The notes under the pieces were generated by a model. That model did not search any database, was not told where the DNA came from, and saw only the letters and a program-made list of their open reading frames with translations. From Streptomyces sp. V3I8 (GTDB lineage: Bacteria > Actinomycetota > Actinomycetes > Streptomycetales > Streptomycetaceae): 56,573 nt of DNA. Position numbers and translations under genes: made by a program. The stretch is taken from positions 1-56,573 of the forward strand of contig NZ_JAUSZL010000001.1 in the NCBI RefSeq assembly GCF_030817535.1, given 5' to 3'. Shown here piece by piece: positions 25,423-33,586 of the stretch. The stretch's first letter is position 1, and each line of letters begins with the position of its first letter.

Positions 25423-26351
25423 GCAACAACAAACTGATCAAGGCGGGCACGAGCCGGCTGCGGAAGGCGGCCGACGCGGCCGTCGATCCGGCGGTGCCTG
25501 CCGAGCTGCAGAGCCACGCAGCGGAGAGCGCCAGCTCGCAGCAGAGCTCCGACGCGCTTCCTGTTCTCGCGGCGGCCAGCAGCGCCTTCTCCGGGGCGCG
25601 GGTTCTTTCTGCCGATGACATCCAGGGCACCCCCGAAGAACAGCTGGCGTACGTCACCGACCGGCTCTTGGAAATCGACGACGCAGGCAAGCGCGCCGAA
25701 GACTTCATCGTCCTGAACAAGGCGGTCCTCCTGGAAGTGGCCCGGGAGCGCGAGCTCCACGTGGTGGCCGGCGAGAACAACTTCTCGCTGTGGGCAGCGG
25801 GCGTGCTGGGTATCCAGCCGAAGTACGTGTTCGAGCTGCTGAATGACGCAGCGCGCATCCGGGCCGTCAGCGAGCTGGGACCTGATCTGACGCAGCACCT
25901 CACGCGCGCCTCGGCACGCAAGGTGATGGCGGACGTCATCGCCACGCAGGGCCTGGACGCAGCGCAGGTCGTGATGACCGAGGGCGTGGCCCAGGCCACG
26001 CAGCAGGGCCTGAAGCGGCCGACCGCCTCCCTGCTCGCCTCGATCGCAAAGGAACTGACCGGACCGCCCATCCCGCATCAGCAGGAGAAGCGGTCGGGAG
26101 CCTCGCCGTCGTCGGCGGCGCCTTCCGCACCTGCCACCGCGATTGCGTCCCTGGAACGCGCGATCACTTCGCTCAAGGAGCGGGTGTACCCGGCACTGGC
26201 GCCGGCCGCGGTGCGGGCTGCCGTGGACGCCGACCCTGCAGCAGCGCATGCAAGCGTGACAGAGCTGGAGGCCGAGCTGCAGCGCGTCGCGAAGCGGCTG
26301 ACGGCGGCTCAGCGCGCCGTCGCGTTTGCCGAGGGGACCGCGGGCGCTTAA
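25419..26351 (+). CDS. ParB-like partition partner
   Basis: GTG at 25419 overlaps the parA stop. The 310-residue product has a disordered Ala-rich start, then LSADDIQGTPEEQLAYVTDRLLEIDDAGKRAEDFIVLNKAVLLEVARERELHVVAGENNFSLWAAGVLGIQPKYVFELLNDAARIRAVSELG, which reads as helical DNA-binding sequence with an HTH-like GVLGIQPKYVFELLNDA. A Ser/Pro linker and a coiled-coil tail follow (about residues 235-305), probably for dimerisation. It lacks the canonical ParB GxxRxxA motif, so its assignment rests on the operon position and the palindromes just after its stop. Confidence 0.7.
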   Translation: MSNNKLIKAGTSRLRKAADAAVDPAVPAELQSHAAESASSQQSSDALPVLAAASSAFSGARVLSADDIQGTPEEQLAYVTDRLLEIDDAGKRAEDFIVLNKAVLLEVARERELHVVAGENNFSLWAAGVLGIQPKYVFELLNDAARIRAVSELGPDLTQHLTRASARKVMADVIATQGLDAAQVVMTEGVAQATQQGLKRPTASLLASIAKELTGPPIPHQQEKRSGASPSSAAPSAPATAIASLERAITSLKERVYPALAPAAVRAAVDADPAAAHASVTELEAELQRVAKRLTAAQRAVAFAEGTAGA

Positions 26352-26358
26352 GAGGACC

Positions 26359-26417
26359 AGGTCAGAAATTCTGACCTCGAGGCCGACCCTGGAGCGCCAG
26401 GTCAGAAATTCTGACCT
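26359..26417. promoter_or_regulatory. Twin palindromes, candidate parS centromere
   Basis: AGGTCAGAAATTCTGACCT occurs at 26359-26377 and again at 26399-26417, centres exactly 40 bp apart (about four helical turns). Each has 9-bp arms around one central A; the second extends to CC and GG. They start 8 bp after the parB-like stop. I found no third copy by eye. The position and perfect symmetry make them the likely binding sites of the ParB-like protein. Confidence 0.75.
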
Positions 26418-26669
26418 GGCGTGTTGGCGCGACATCGGACTGCACAGCAGAGGGCCGCAGGTCTCCGGCAAGCCGGGATGCTGCGGCCCCTGCCACGTGC
26501 GCCGAGCAGCCCCTGCCCGACGGGATGTGCGCAGCCACGAAGCCATCGGCGGAGCTCGCAGGGGGAGCGGCCTCGTTTCAGGGCGCGTGGGAGGATCCGC
26601 AGCCCGGCACGCGCAACGGGCTCTGGCGCTCTCCGCAACCACCGGCTTCCGCGCCCTGTCTTCATTGTC

Positions 26670-27914
26670 ATGGCAGCCAATCGGAGGTCACAGCCGACCT
26701 CGAACGATCGGGAGTTGCGGCTATGGAGGGTCGGCCGGGCACTGACCTGGACCTTCGCCGCTGCAGTCATGATCTCCGGAGGCATCTTCTACGGGCTGGT
26801 GATCCTGCTCGGCTTCAAAGAGATCGACACCAGTGCTGACCTCGACGCCAGCACGCTCTTCGACCTGGTGAAACTTTCCTTCGGCGTGGTCGCCGGGGCC
26901 GGCGCGCTCGTCGCCCTGGTCGTCGCCTACCGTCGTCAGCGCGTCGACGAGGCCGGCGCCCACCGTGAAGCCACCCGCTTGCACGCCGAACGCTTCTCCC
27001 AAGCCGTCGACAAGCTCGGATCAGACTCGCCCGCAGTCCGACTTGGCGGCGTCCACGCCTTAGCAGGCCTGGCCGACGATGCCCCTACACAACACCTCCG
27101 CCAGACCTGCATCGACGTGCTGTGCGCCTATCTCCAACTCCCCTTCACTCCTGATCCCGGCGACAGCAGCCCGACGCACCAGGAGAAGCACCACCACTAT
27201 CTAGCCCTGCGCAAAGTGCGGCACACGATCCTGCACATCATCAGCGACCACTACCGGCGCCCCGCCGGAACCCACCGATCCTGGCAGGGCTGCGACCTCG
27301 ACCTCAGCGGCGTCACCATCGACTGCGACATGGACCTCAGCGGCGCGGTCTTCTCCGGCGGCACGCTGAACTTCAGCGGAGCGATGTTCCCTAGCGGCGC
27401 GCTGCACCTCAACCATGCAGTGTTCTCCGACGGCACGATCCACTTCAGCGGAGCGGTATTTTCTGGCAGCGCGGTGTACTTCAGCGGGGCGACGTTCTCC
27501 GGCAGCGCGGTGTACTTCAGCGACGCGATGTTCTCCGGCGGCACGGTGTACTTCAGCGGGGCAGCCTTTTCCGGCGGCACGGTGCACTTCAGCGACGCCA
27601 TCTTCTCCAGCGGTGTGGTGCACTTCAGCGATGTCGTGTTCTCCGGTAGCGCGGTGCACTTCCGCGACGCGATGTTCCCTGGCGGCGCGGTGTACTTTCG
27701 CGGGGCAGTGTTCTCCAGCGGGACGGTCCACTTTCGCGACGCGGTGTTCTCCGGCGGCACAGTGAACTTCCGGGGAGCAGTGTTCTCTGGCAGCACGGTG
27801 CACTTCAGAGGTGTGACAGGCCCGGCTCCCGAAGGACTTCTCTCTGCTGTTGGCGTTCCCGTGCCGGCAACGGTTTCTCTTGCTGTGGCCTGGCTGCCTG
27901 AAGGGGCTTCCTAG
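26670..27914 (+). CDS. Membrane-anchored beta-solenoid (pentapeptide-type) repeat protein
   Basis: Two membrane spans (about residues 20-45 and 63-85) are followed by a helical region found in many actinobacterial pentapeptide proteins (FSQAVDKLGSDSPAVRLGGVHALAGLADD). From about residue 215 come at least 13 tandem units of 12 residues with the pattern V-x-F-S-x-A-x-F-S-G-x-x (VYFSGATFSGSA, VYFSDAMFSGGT, VHFSDVVFSGSA), a right-handed solenoid by pattern. The DNA repeats every 36 bp. Start is taken as the ATG at 26670 because the protein-like sequence begins there; the ribosome site is weak. Role unknown; such proteins can mask or sense other proteins at the membrane. Confidence 0.8.
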   Translation: MAANRRSQPTSNDRELRLWRVGRALTWTFAAAVMISGGIFYGLVILLGFKEIDTSADLDASTLFDLVKLSFGVVAGAGALVALVVAYRRQRVDEAGAHREATRLHAERFSQAVDKLGSDSPAVRLGGVHALAGLADDAPTQHLRQTCIDVLCAYLQLPFTPDPGDSSPTHQEKHHHYLALRKVRHTILHIISDHYRRPAGTHRSWQGCDLDLSGVTIDCDMDLSGAVFSGGTLNFSGAMFPSGALHLNHAVFSDGTIHFSGAVFSGSAVYFSGATFSGSAVYFSDAMFSGGTVYFSGAAFSGGTVHFSDAIFSSGVVHFSDVVFSGSAVHFRDAMFPGGAVYFRGAVFSSGTVHFRDAVFSGGTVNFRGAVFSGSTVHFRGVTGPAPEGLLSAVGVPVPATVSLAVAWLPEGAS

Positions 27915-28018
27915 CGACAGCCCGGCCGCAGAAGGCAGTTGCGCGGCTACCCCCCGCCTCCCCGACAGTGCGGGGTGTCCGGAGGGGACACCTTTTCCTG
28001 GAGACTGAGGAGACATCC

Positions 28019-28171
28019 ATGCCGTCCAACGACCGCACCTTGATCATCACGGTGGCTGCCATCGGCGCCGCTGTGGCCGGCGTCGCCGTGGTGGTCGCAC
28101 CCGCGCTCCTGCCGGTGCTCGGGGTGGCCCTGGCGGCGTTCACGGCGCTGATGCTGGTCCTGAAGATGTGA
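28019..28171 (+). CDS. Small membrane protein (50 aa)
   Basis: ATG at 28019 with GAGACTGAGGAG upstream. Nearly all of the product is hydrophobic (LIITVAAIGAAVAGVAVVVAPALLPVLGVALAAFTALMLVL), enough for two spans with a Pro turn. It is convergent with the gene ending at 28233, with the terminator at 28189-28220 between them. Function unknown. Confidence 0.6.
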   Translation: MPSNDRTLIITVAAIGAAVAGVAVVVAPALLPVLGVALAAFTALMLVLKM

Positions 28172-28188
28172 GCGGCCCGAAACGCAAA

Positions 28189-28220
28189 AAAGCGCCCCTC
28201 TCCCGTGGGAAGGGCGCTTC
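28189..28220 (-). terminator. Rho-independent terminator
   Basis: AAGCGCCC (28190-28197) pairs with GGGCGCTT (28212-28219). On the minus strand the stem is followed by a run of T (AAAAAA on the plus strand at 28185-28191). It ends the transcript of the minus-strand gene at 28233. Confidence 0.8.
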
Positions 28221-28232
28221 GCTGTGCTCGTG

Positions 28233-28595
28233 TCAGGCGGGGTGGGTGTAGCGGATGGGTTTGCCGAGGCTGCGGGCGTAGGCGATTTCACGGCTCGTGC
28301 TCTCACCGATGTAGCCGTGCGGGTTGACGACCAGGACGTCGTCGGCGAGGTCGATCTTCCACAGGTGGAGGCCGTCCAGGAGCTGCTTGAGGCGCTCGGC
28401 TTGCGCGGGTTGCGCCCATAGGGGGTGGGGCTGCTTGAGGTTGCAGCCGGGGGCGAGGACGATGCGGCCGGCCGCGGTCTCGTACAGGGCGGCTTCGGCG
28501 ATCTGCTCCCAGTAGCGGGTCGATCCGCACAGGACGACGATCGGCGGGCGGGAGCCGACCGGGTCAGTGGTGTCGTCGGAGGTGTGCTGACGCAC
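28233..28595 (-). CDS. Nucleoside 2-deoxyribosyltransferase-fold protein
   Basis: The 120-residue product reads IVVLCGSTRYWEQIAEAALYETAAGRIVLAPGC, then KIDLADDVLVVNPHGYIGESTSREIAYARSLGKPIRY. The CGSTR loop, the Asp before a VVNP strand and GYIGxSTxxEIxYAxxxGKPI are the marks of the nucleoside deoxyribosyltransferase-like fold found in many phages and plasmids. The enzyme activity is unproven; members may bind nucleotides rather than transfer deoxyribose. It is a single-gene transcript with its own terminator. Confidence 0.75.
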   Translation of the reverse strand: MRQHTSDDTTDPVGSRPPIVVLCGSTRYWEQIAEAALYETAAGRIVLAPGCNLKQPHPLWAQPAQAERLKQLLDGLHLWKIDLADDVLVVNPHGYIGESTSREIAYARSLGKPIRYTHPA

Positions 28596-28967
28596 GGGGT
28601 CCCTTCGTGGACGGCGGACATCAGTAGAGGGGTGGGGATCATCCGGGGTATCCAGCGCCCCTGCTGTACTTCAAAGGACGCGCGGCAGATGGACGTGCAG
28701 GTAGTCGACGTCGGCCTGGACACCGCGGGCGCGGACTTGTTGCGCAAGGAGTTCGGTGAGCGCGGATGCCCTTTACTGGACTACCGGGTCCGGTGGCGAC
28801 CAAGGCGAGGGTCTCCGTCACGGTGTCGGGTGGGGCTCGCACACCGGGGTGGTGCGACTGACGCGAGCGTGCGGGGCCGCGCCAGACTTCGACTTGACCG
28901 GACTGGATGAGACGGCCGATTCGTGTCCCTGCGCACGCCCGCCCTCCCTGTTCGGCCAAGCGCTCGC
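28596..28967. other. Gene-poor interval with a possible gene fragment
   Basis: No intact gene. On the minus strand a fragment reads ALTELLAQQVRARGVQADVDYLHVH to a stop at 28671, and an upstream piece in another frame has DTVTETLALVATGPGSPVKG, which may be remains of one frameshifted gene. Support is weak. Confidence 0.3.
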
Positions 28968-29843
28968 CTACTGCCCAGCAGCAGGGCCCCCGGCCGTCGG
29001 CGGGGCCGGGGGAGCGACCATGGCTTGCACGAGAGCCGACAGCACCTCAGCGCGCTGCTCCTGCGACAGATCGCCGCCCGAGATCAGCCGCTCCGCAGCC
29101 AGATACCGCGACAGCTCCAACGGCTGATCGAAGTACGAGCGGAGGTGAGTCGCAGCCGCCTCCTGAGATCTGATGAACGTTTTGCTCACGAACCCGGCCA
29201 GGGCCGCCGACACTGCCCCCAACCCACCGGCGACGATCACACCCGCCGTCGTGCTTGCATTCAGCGCGAGAAGAACGAAGAACACCAGCAGCACAAACCC
29301 GATCACCATCGATACCTGCGCGTTCCGGAAAGACACCTTCGCCTGCCCGGTCGCGATGTCGTGATACAAGCCCAGTCGTGCGTGTGTGGTCTCCCACAAC
29401 TCTGCCAATGTCAGCGCACGCTGAGCGCGAGCGACAGCCTCATCGTTATGCTGCTGACCCTGCTCCGAGCGGGGGCCCGAGACCACTTCAAACCGACCGG
29501 TCGACGCGTTGAAGTGGAACTTAGCGTCACCACGGAGAGCAGTCTCCAAACGGCTCTCCGCGCGAGTCAGCCGCTGACGGCTCTCGCCCACGGTCTGGCG
29601 CTCTGCGCGCCTCTGGAGCGATGACCGAATCCCGACAGCGAAGCTTGCCGCCACGACCGAGCCGATACCAAGCGCCGCACCAACCGGTATGGACCCAGTG
29701 TGATCAGCGGTGAGCACTACGGCGGGCGACGAGAAGATCACCAGGCCAGTACATACGAGAATGACCGCGTCCAACCATGCGAGAACCTTGGTTGCGGGCC
29801 CTTTGTCCGGAGCGGGCTGCTGTTCTGCATCGGTCGTCGGCAT
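28968..29843 (-). CDS. Membrane protein with four hydrophobic spans
   Basis: The 291-residue product has two N-terminal spans (about 25-45 and 52-70), a coiled-coil and small globular segment (RQRLTRAESRLETALRGDAKFHFNASTGRFEVV, RAQRALTLAELWETTHARLGLYHDIATGQAKVSFRNAQVSM), two further spans (about 177-222) and a helical tail. The motif region between the span pairs resembles the TRADD-N-associated membrane domain that I recall from actinobacterial effector-like proteins. That suggests a signalling or defence role, unproven. It is transcribed alone, with no gene overlapping it. Confidence 0.7.
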   Translation of the reverse strand: MPTTDAEQQPAPDKGPATKVLAWLDAVILVCTGLVIFSSPAVVLTADHTGSIPVGAALGIGSVVAASFAVGIRSSLQRRAERQTVGESRQRLTRAESRLETALRGDAKFHFNASTGRFEVVSGPRSEQGQQHNDEAVARAQRALTLAELWETTHARLGLYHDIATGQAKVSFRNAQVSMVIGFVLLVFFVLLALNASTTAGVIVAGGLGAVSAALAGFVSKTFIRSQEAAATHLRSYFDQPLELSRYLAAERLISGGDLSQEQRAEVLSALVQAMVAPPAPPTAGGPAAGQ

Positions 29844-30069
29844 AGATCAAAAGAATGCCCACCTCCAGCTCGGGCGTCAGCACATTGCGCAAGCTGGTCG
29901 GAACGCAAGGCCCAACCGCGACTTACGGGCCCACACCTCCGGGCCGCCGCCGCGCACGACACCTGGGTCCGTTGCCACCCGCCCTCAGCTCGGGAGATGG
30001 ATGGCGCGGACGTCACGGGATTGCTCGTTCAACTCCGTTGCGCTCCTTCGTCGTCGGGGTGCGCAACGT

Positions 30070-30421
30070 CTACCGACTAGACCAGCGGGCGATGCGTACC
30101 CGCCCGGCGTGTCCTTCCGTAGTCCGGTCAACGACTCTGCGCTTCCCGCCTGCGCACCCAATGGCGATGCGGCGGGGGCCGGCGGGCAGCGTCGCGTAGT
30201 GGGTGAGGTTGGCGAACAGTTCGCGGGCGCCGGGCGTGGCGAGGACAACGTCCTGGACACGGGGGTTGAGGCCGTCGAGGTCGAGGATGTCGCGGGCGGC
30301 GGCCGGGTCGCGCAGGCAGTCGCGGACGTCTTCGATCCGGTCCGCGGCGGGCGGGACGGGGGAGTTGTCCGGGCCGGTGGGCAGGTGCAGGTAGCCGAAT
30401 GAGATCAGCCGGAGTGTGCAA
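30070..30421 (-). pseudogene. RapZ C-terminal-domain-like gene, start region broken
   Basis: The minus-strand frame reads LISFGYLHLPTGPDNSP, IEDVRDCLRDPAAARDILDLDGLNPRVQDVVLATPGARELFANLTHYATLPAGPRRIAIGCAGGKRRVVDR and ends at 30070. This is the RapZ C-terminal fold: the DVRDCLRDP, LDLDGLNPRVQDVV and IAIGCAGGK blocks are clear. The family's GGxHRSV is altered here to GGKRRVV. The frame has no ATG, GTG or TTG start; a TTG at 30421 with a perfect AGGAGG five bases before it is in another frame, so a one-base shift lies in the first codons. The gene is probably decayed. Confidence 0.65.
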
Positions 30422-30454
30422 GGAAGCCTCCTGCTCGGTGATGAAGGGGTCGGG

Positions 30455-30496
30455 CCCGGGTGGGGCCGCCCGTGGGTGTGGGCGGCCCCACCCGGG
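30455..30496 (-). terminator. Hairpin with 17-bp stem
   Basis: CCCGGGTGGGGCCGCCC (30455-30471) pairs perfectly with 30480-30496 around an 8-base loop, just past the stop of the minus-strand gene at 30518. Confidence 0.75.
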
Positions 30497-30517
30497 CGGT
30501 GAGGTGTGCAGCGGGGG

Positions 30518-30889
30518 TTAGGACGTGGGACGGGGGTTGTCGTCGTCGCGCATCCACCACCACGACGTCAGCTCGTAGGAGGTGAGCGTGCACAGCGGCA
30601 GGTGCATGCGCGTCGCGTCGTCGTCTTCGAGTTCGACACTGAGCTGGTCGCGGTCTCGGTGGGCGATGAACAGCAGCTGCGGGCCACAGGCGGGATCGGC
30701 GTCGGCCCTGCGCTGCCAGGCCTGGCCGGGTTCGGCCAGCCACCACGGGTCGCCGGCCAGGACGCCCTCGCAGACGATCTGGTACGCGGTCGCCTCGGGC
30801 AGCAGGTCTTCGCGCATCAGCTCGCGTACGAGGGGGTTGATGACGCGGGCGGTGCGCTCGGGGCCGATGAGCTGGTCGACGGCGGGCAT
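30518..30889 (-). CDS. Hypothetical protein (123 aa) of the minus-strand block
   Basis: ATG at 30889 follows GAGGAAGGACC. The product is MPAVDQLIGPERTARVINPLVRELMREDLLPEATAYQIVCEGVLAGDPWWLAEPGQAWQRRADADPACGPQLLFIAHRDRDQLSVELEDDDATRMHLPLCTLTSYELTSWWWMRDDDNPRPTS, a compact alpha-then-beta protein with no signal. It overlaps the upstream gene by 73 bases. I recognise it only as a type common in Streptomyces conjugative elements. Confidence 0.65.
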   Translation of the reverse strand: MPAVDQLIGPERTARVINPLVRELMREDLLPEATAYQIVCEGVLAGDPWWLAEPGQAWQRRADADPACGPQLLFIAHRDRDQLSVELEDDDATRMHLPLCTLTSYELTSWWWMRDDDNPRPTS

Positions 30890-31167
30890 GGGGCGGTCCT
30901 TCCTCGAGGGCGGTGGTGCGGGGCGGCTGGTGATGCGGGTTCGGGCACGGGGTGGGCCGCACGTTCGGCGCGGCCGACGGGTGCGGGGGCCGGGTGGGGC
31001 AGCTTCAGCAGCTGCGCGAGCGCCTGGCGGGCGGACAGGTCGTGGGCGGGGTCGTGGATGAAGGCGGCGGTGGCGGCCAACTGGCCGCGCAGGTGCTGCA
31101 GTTCGTCTTCGGCGATGCGCAGGAGTGCCGGTAAGTGGCTTGTCGCCCCGGCACCGTTCGTGGTCAT
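30817..31167 (-). CDS. Small helical protein (116 aa)
   Basis: The N-terminal half is convincing (LPALLRIAEDELQHLRGQLAATAAFIHDPAHDLSARQALAQLLKLPHPAP), a pair of helices. The second half is Pro/Ser-rich and coincides with the overlapping start of the next gene, so the true end may be selected by that overlap. No family recognised. Confidence 0.5.
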   Translation of the reverse strand: MTTNGAGATSHLPALLRIAEDELQHLRGQLAATAAFIHDPAHDLSARQALAQLLKLPHPAPAPVGRAERAAHPVPEPASPAAPHHRPRGRTAPCPPSTSSSAPSAPPASSTPSYAS

Positions 31168-31202
31168 CTCGTGGAACCTCCGTCACCCCCGGGGCGGGGG
31201 CA

Positions 31203-31239
31203 GTGGGGCGTGCAGCTTTGCCCCCCGTGCACGCCCCAC
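31203..31239 (-). terminator. Hairpin with 12-bp stem
   Basis: GTGGGGCGTGCA (31203-31214) pairs with TGCACGCCCCAC (31228-31239), located downstream of the WhiB gene and upstream of the gene at 31167. Confidence 0.65.
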
Positions 31240-31323
31240 GTCAGATCAATGGGGAGGGCAGCCGGGGCAGCCGGACGCGAAGTCGACAGCTGCCCCGGGC
31301 CGCATCGGGGTGCAGACCTGGGC

Positions 31324-31809
31324 TCAGGTCTGGTTGAGGAGTTCGCGGTTGCGCTGCTGCCGGTCGGGGGTGCGGGGCTCGCGCCATGGCTCGTACGGGC
31401 GGGCCCACATGGCGCTCGCGGCCGGGGCCGGGTCGGGGGCCGACGGCCGGGACTGGTTGCGCAGGGCGCGGGCGCGGTCGGCCGCGGCGACGACACCGAC
31501 CCAGTCGAGTCCGTGGCGCTCCTGCAGGCGACGGCGCAGCACCTTGCGCTCGCGGGGGATGGTTGCAGCCCAGATGCCGGTGGGGGTCAGCTCCGGATTG
31601 GCGAGCGCCCATTTGAGGCAGCCGGCCGCGATCGGGCAGCGGCGGCACGCCGCGCGGGCGCCCTCGATGCGTTCCTGCGCGGCCTTGCTGCTGTGGTGGC
31701 CGTACTCGTGGACGAACAGCGCCGGATCGACGCGGCAGGCCAGCGTCGTGTTGGCGTGGGGGAAGGGGATGCGGGGATCGGCCTCGAAGATGGATGCGTT
31801 CGTGCGCAT
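31324..31809 (-). CDS. WhiB-family iron-sulfur transcription factor
   Basis: Four Cys in the Wbl arrangement: C25 (TLACRVDP), then C55, C58 and C64 in ARAACRRCPIAAGCLKWAL, to hold a [4Fe-4S] cluster. The turn GIWAAT (residues 78-83) replaces the usual GVWGG, and a basic segment (PRERKVLRRRLQERHG) follows for DNA contact. The C-terminal 50 residues are Pro/Arg-rich. Wbl proteins act with the main sigma factor to control development or stress, and plasmid-borne ones are known. It sits in the transfer-region block, where it might regulate transfer genes. Confidence 0.9.
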   Translation of the reverse strand: MRTNASIFEADPRIPFPHANTTLACRVDPALFVHEYGHHSSKAAQERIEGARAACRRCPIAAGCLKWALANPELTPTGIWAATIPRERKVLRRRLQERHGLDWVGVVAAADRARALRNQSRPSAPDPAPAASAMWARPYEPWREPRTPDRQQRNRELLNQT

Positions 31810-31869
31810 GGATGAGCTCTCCTTGCACAGTGGTCGAAGAAGAGGGAAGAGCGGAGGGACGACGCGGCC

Positions 31870-32151
31870 TCAGGCGTGGTCGCCGTAGGCCTTGCCGCGC
31901 TTGGGCTGCACGTCGGAGGCGAACCGGCCCTGGCGGGCTTTCACCGGATCGGCTGTGATCCAGTTCTCCGCGCAGACCTTGTGGACGGGCTCGCCGTGGT
32001 GAGAGCGCATCGGGGTGTCCCGCCCGCACAGCACACAGGGCAGGTCCTGCCAGCGCTCGAAGTGTCGGGCGTCGCGCCAGTCCAGGAGTTCGCCGGGTGC
32101 GGGGATCAGGCCCGGCTCCCACAGCGGTTTCTTGCGGGCCCGGGCCTTCAT
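31870..32151 (-). CDS. Small HNH/zinc-knuckle-like protein (93 aa)
   Basis: The middle has LPCVLCGRDTPMRSHHGEPVHKVCAENW: CxxC, a His pair and a later Cys, matching a single zinc site. It overlaps the GGDEF gene's stop by four bases (ATGA at 32148-32151), so it is coupled to that gene. Length is too small for a nuclease; more likely a zinc-binding adaptor. No family name is certain. Confidence 0.6.
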   Translation of the reverse strand: MKARARKKPLWEPGLIPAPGELLDWRDARHFERWQDLPCVLCGRDTPMRSHHGEPVHKVCAENWITADPVKARQGRFASDVQPKRGKAYGDHA

Positions 32152-32840
32152 CCGAGCGGCAGGTGGGTGCCGGGGCGGCCGGGGCGGCGTCCGTGGACTG
32201 CGGGCGCATACGCGTCCTGGCGGGTCGCCATGTAGCCGAGCGGCTCCTGGCCGCTCTTGACGCGGTACATCGCCATGTCCGCGCCCCGCAAAAGCCTTGA
32301 GGCGCCAGCCGCGTCCGGCAGGTCGGCGGCGCGGGCGATACCGATGGACACCACCGGGCGCACGATCTGCCCGGCAGGGTCGCGCAGCAGCTGCCCGTCG
32401 TACGGGACGGGCTGCGCCAGAACCTCGCGCAGGGCGAGGACCTCGCGGACCGCTACGGCCGGGGGCAGCAGCAGTGCAACGCCGAACTCGTCACCGCCCA
32501 GGCGCGCGGCGAGCCCGCTGCGGGCAGCCGCCCACACGCTCAGTCGGCGGCCGATCGCGGCGATCAGCACGTCGCCGGCCGCGTGCCCGAGGCTGTCGTT
32601 GACGGCCTTGAGTCCGTCGGCGTCGGCGACCAGCACGTGCAGCGCCTCACGGCGGGTGCGGTCGATGCGCTCCATCAGGAGGTCGCGGCCGGGCAGGCCG
32701 GTGAGGGGGTCGCGGCGGGCGGTGTGCAGCTGGCGGCGCACCCTCACGTCGTCGACGACGGCGGCCAGGGCGAGCGGCACGGCAGCCGCGGCGAGAGCGA
32801 ATGTGCGGGTCGGCAGCCGTAAGACTGCGGATCCGGGCAT
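32148..32840 (-). CDS. GGDEF (diguanylate cyclase) protein
   Basis: GGAGACC precedes the ATG at 32840. One membrane span (residues 11-30) is followed by a full GGDEF domain: DPLTGLPGRDLLMERID (44-60), VADADGLKAVNDSLGHAAGD (71-90), RLGGDEFG (113-120) and VSIGIA further on, then ADMAMYRVK. The active-site GGDEF is intact. The inhibitory RxxD five residues before it is absent (RSGL). It should make cyclic di-GMP at the membrane, or a related cyclic dinucleotide. In Streptomyces c-di-GMP controls the BldD developmental switch. It is read together with the zinc protein downstream. Confidence 0.9.
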   Translation of the reverse strand: MPGSAVLRLPTRTFALAAAAVPLALAAVVDDVRVRRQLHTARRDPLTGLPGRDLLMERIDRTRREALHVLVADADGLKAVNDSLGHAAGDVLIAAIGRRLSVWAAARSGLAARLGGDEFGVALLLPPAVAVREVLALREVLAQPVPYDGQLLRDPAGQIVRPVVSIGIARAADLPDAAGASRLLRGADMAMYRVKSGQEPLGYMATRQDAYAPAVHGRRPGRPGTHLPLG

Positions 32841-32882
32841 GATGGTCTCCAGATCTCGCCCCCTCGCGGGGGCGGGTACGAG

Positions 32883-32925
32883 AGAGGCGCACCCCGGCTT
32901 TCCACGGCGTAGGGGGTGCGCCTCT
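32883..32925. terminator. Hairpin with 13-bp stem
   Basis: AGAGGCGCACCCC (32883-32895) pairs with GGGGTGCGCCTCT (32913-32925), lying between the divergent starts of the GGDEF gene and the Excalibur gene. It may stop read-through from the upstream minus-strand genes. Confidence 0.65.
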
Positions 32926-33025
32926 TGCTGTGTAGGTGTGATCAGAGGGACAAGGTCATCGTGCGCTTGGTGAAGACGCGTGCTGCACTGAGGTGAGCTG
33001 TTGACGCGGTTCCATAGGAGTGGCC

Positions 33026-33586
33026 ATGGCCAGCACCGGCAGGCAGCCAAAGCGGGGGCGGGTATGGCGCGCGCGGCGGCGGTGGGCCGCCATGGGACTG
33101 TTCGGCCGGATCGTCACGGCTGTCATCGCCGCCGTTGTGGGTCTCCTTGTGCTGTTCCTCGCTCTGGGTGGCATCCTCAGCGCATGCGGCGCGGGGGAGG
33201 ACGAGCCTCAGATGCCTGTCCCGTCCAGCACTCCCGCTGTGTCCTCAGAACCGGCCACCTCTGACGGCCCCACCCGAACGCCCACGCCCACCGGCGACGT
33301 AACTGCCGTGGAGACACCTTCCGAGTCGGTGCCGAGCAGCCCAGCCGTCACGCCTCCCTCACGTCCTGCGGAATCCGACACAACGGTCACGGAACCAGGT
33401 CGCGAGGAGACCACGGCGGAGCCGAGTCGTGAAGAGCCACCGCCGACTGCGGATGTGTACTACGAGAATTGCGACGCGGCTCGAGACGCCGGCGCAGCCC
33501 CGGTGTACCAGGGGGATCCCGGCTATGGACCGCACCTGGACCGCGATGGCGACGGGGTGGCCTGCGAACCGTACTTCGGGCAGTGA
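33026..33586 (+). CDS. Excalibur-domain membrane or exported protein
   Basis: AGGAG precedes the ATG at 33026 by five bases. A basic start leads to one hydrophobic helix (about residues 30-55, VTAVIAAVVGLLVLFLALGGILSACG, possibly a lipobox-like end at ACG). A long Thr/Ser/Pro/Glu-rich linker follows. The C-terminal 40 residues are an Excalibur calcium-binding domain: VYYENCDAARDAGAAPVYQGDPGY, DRDGDGVACEP, with the DxDxDG loop. It is the only plus-strand gene in this stretch. Likely wall-facing, with calcium-stabilised domain. Confidence 0.85.
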   Translation: MASTGRQPKRGRVWRARRRWAAMGLFGRIVTAVIAAVVGLLVLFLALGGILSACGAGEDEPQMPVPSSTPAVSSEPATSDGPTRTPTPTGDVTAVETPSESVPSSPAVTPPSRPAESDTTVTEPGREETTAEPSREEPPPTADVYYENCDAARDAGAAPVYQGDPGYGPHLDRDGDGVACEPYFGQ

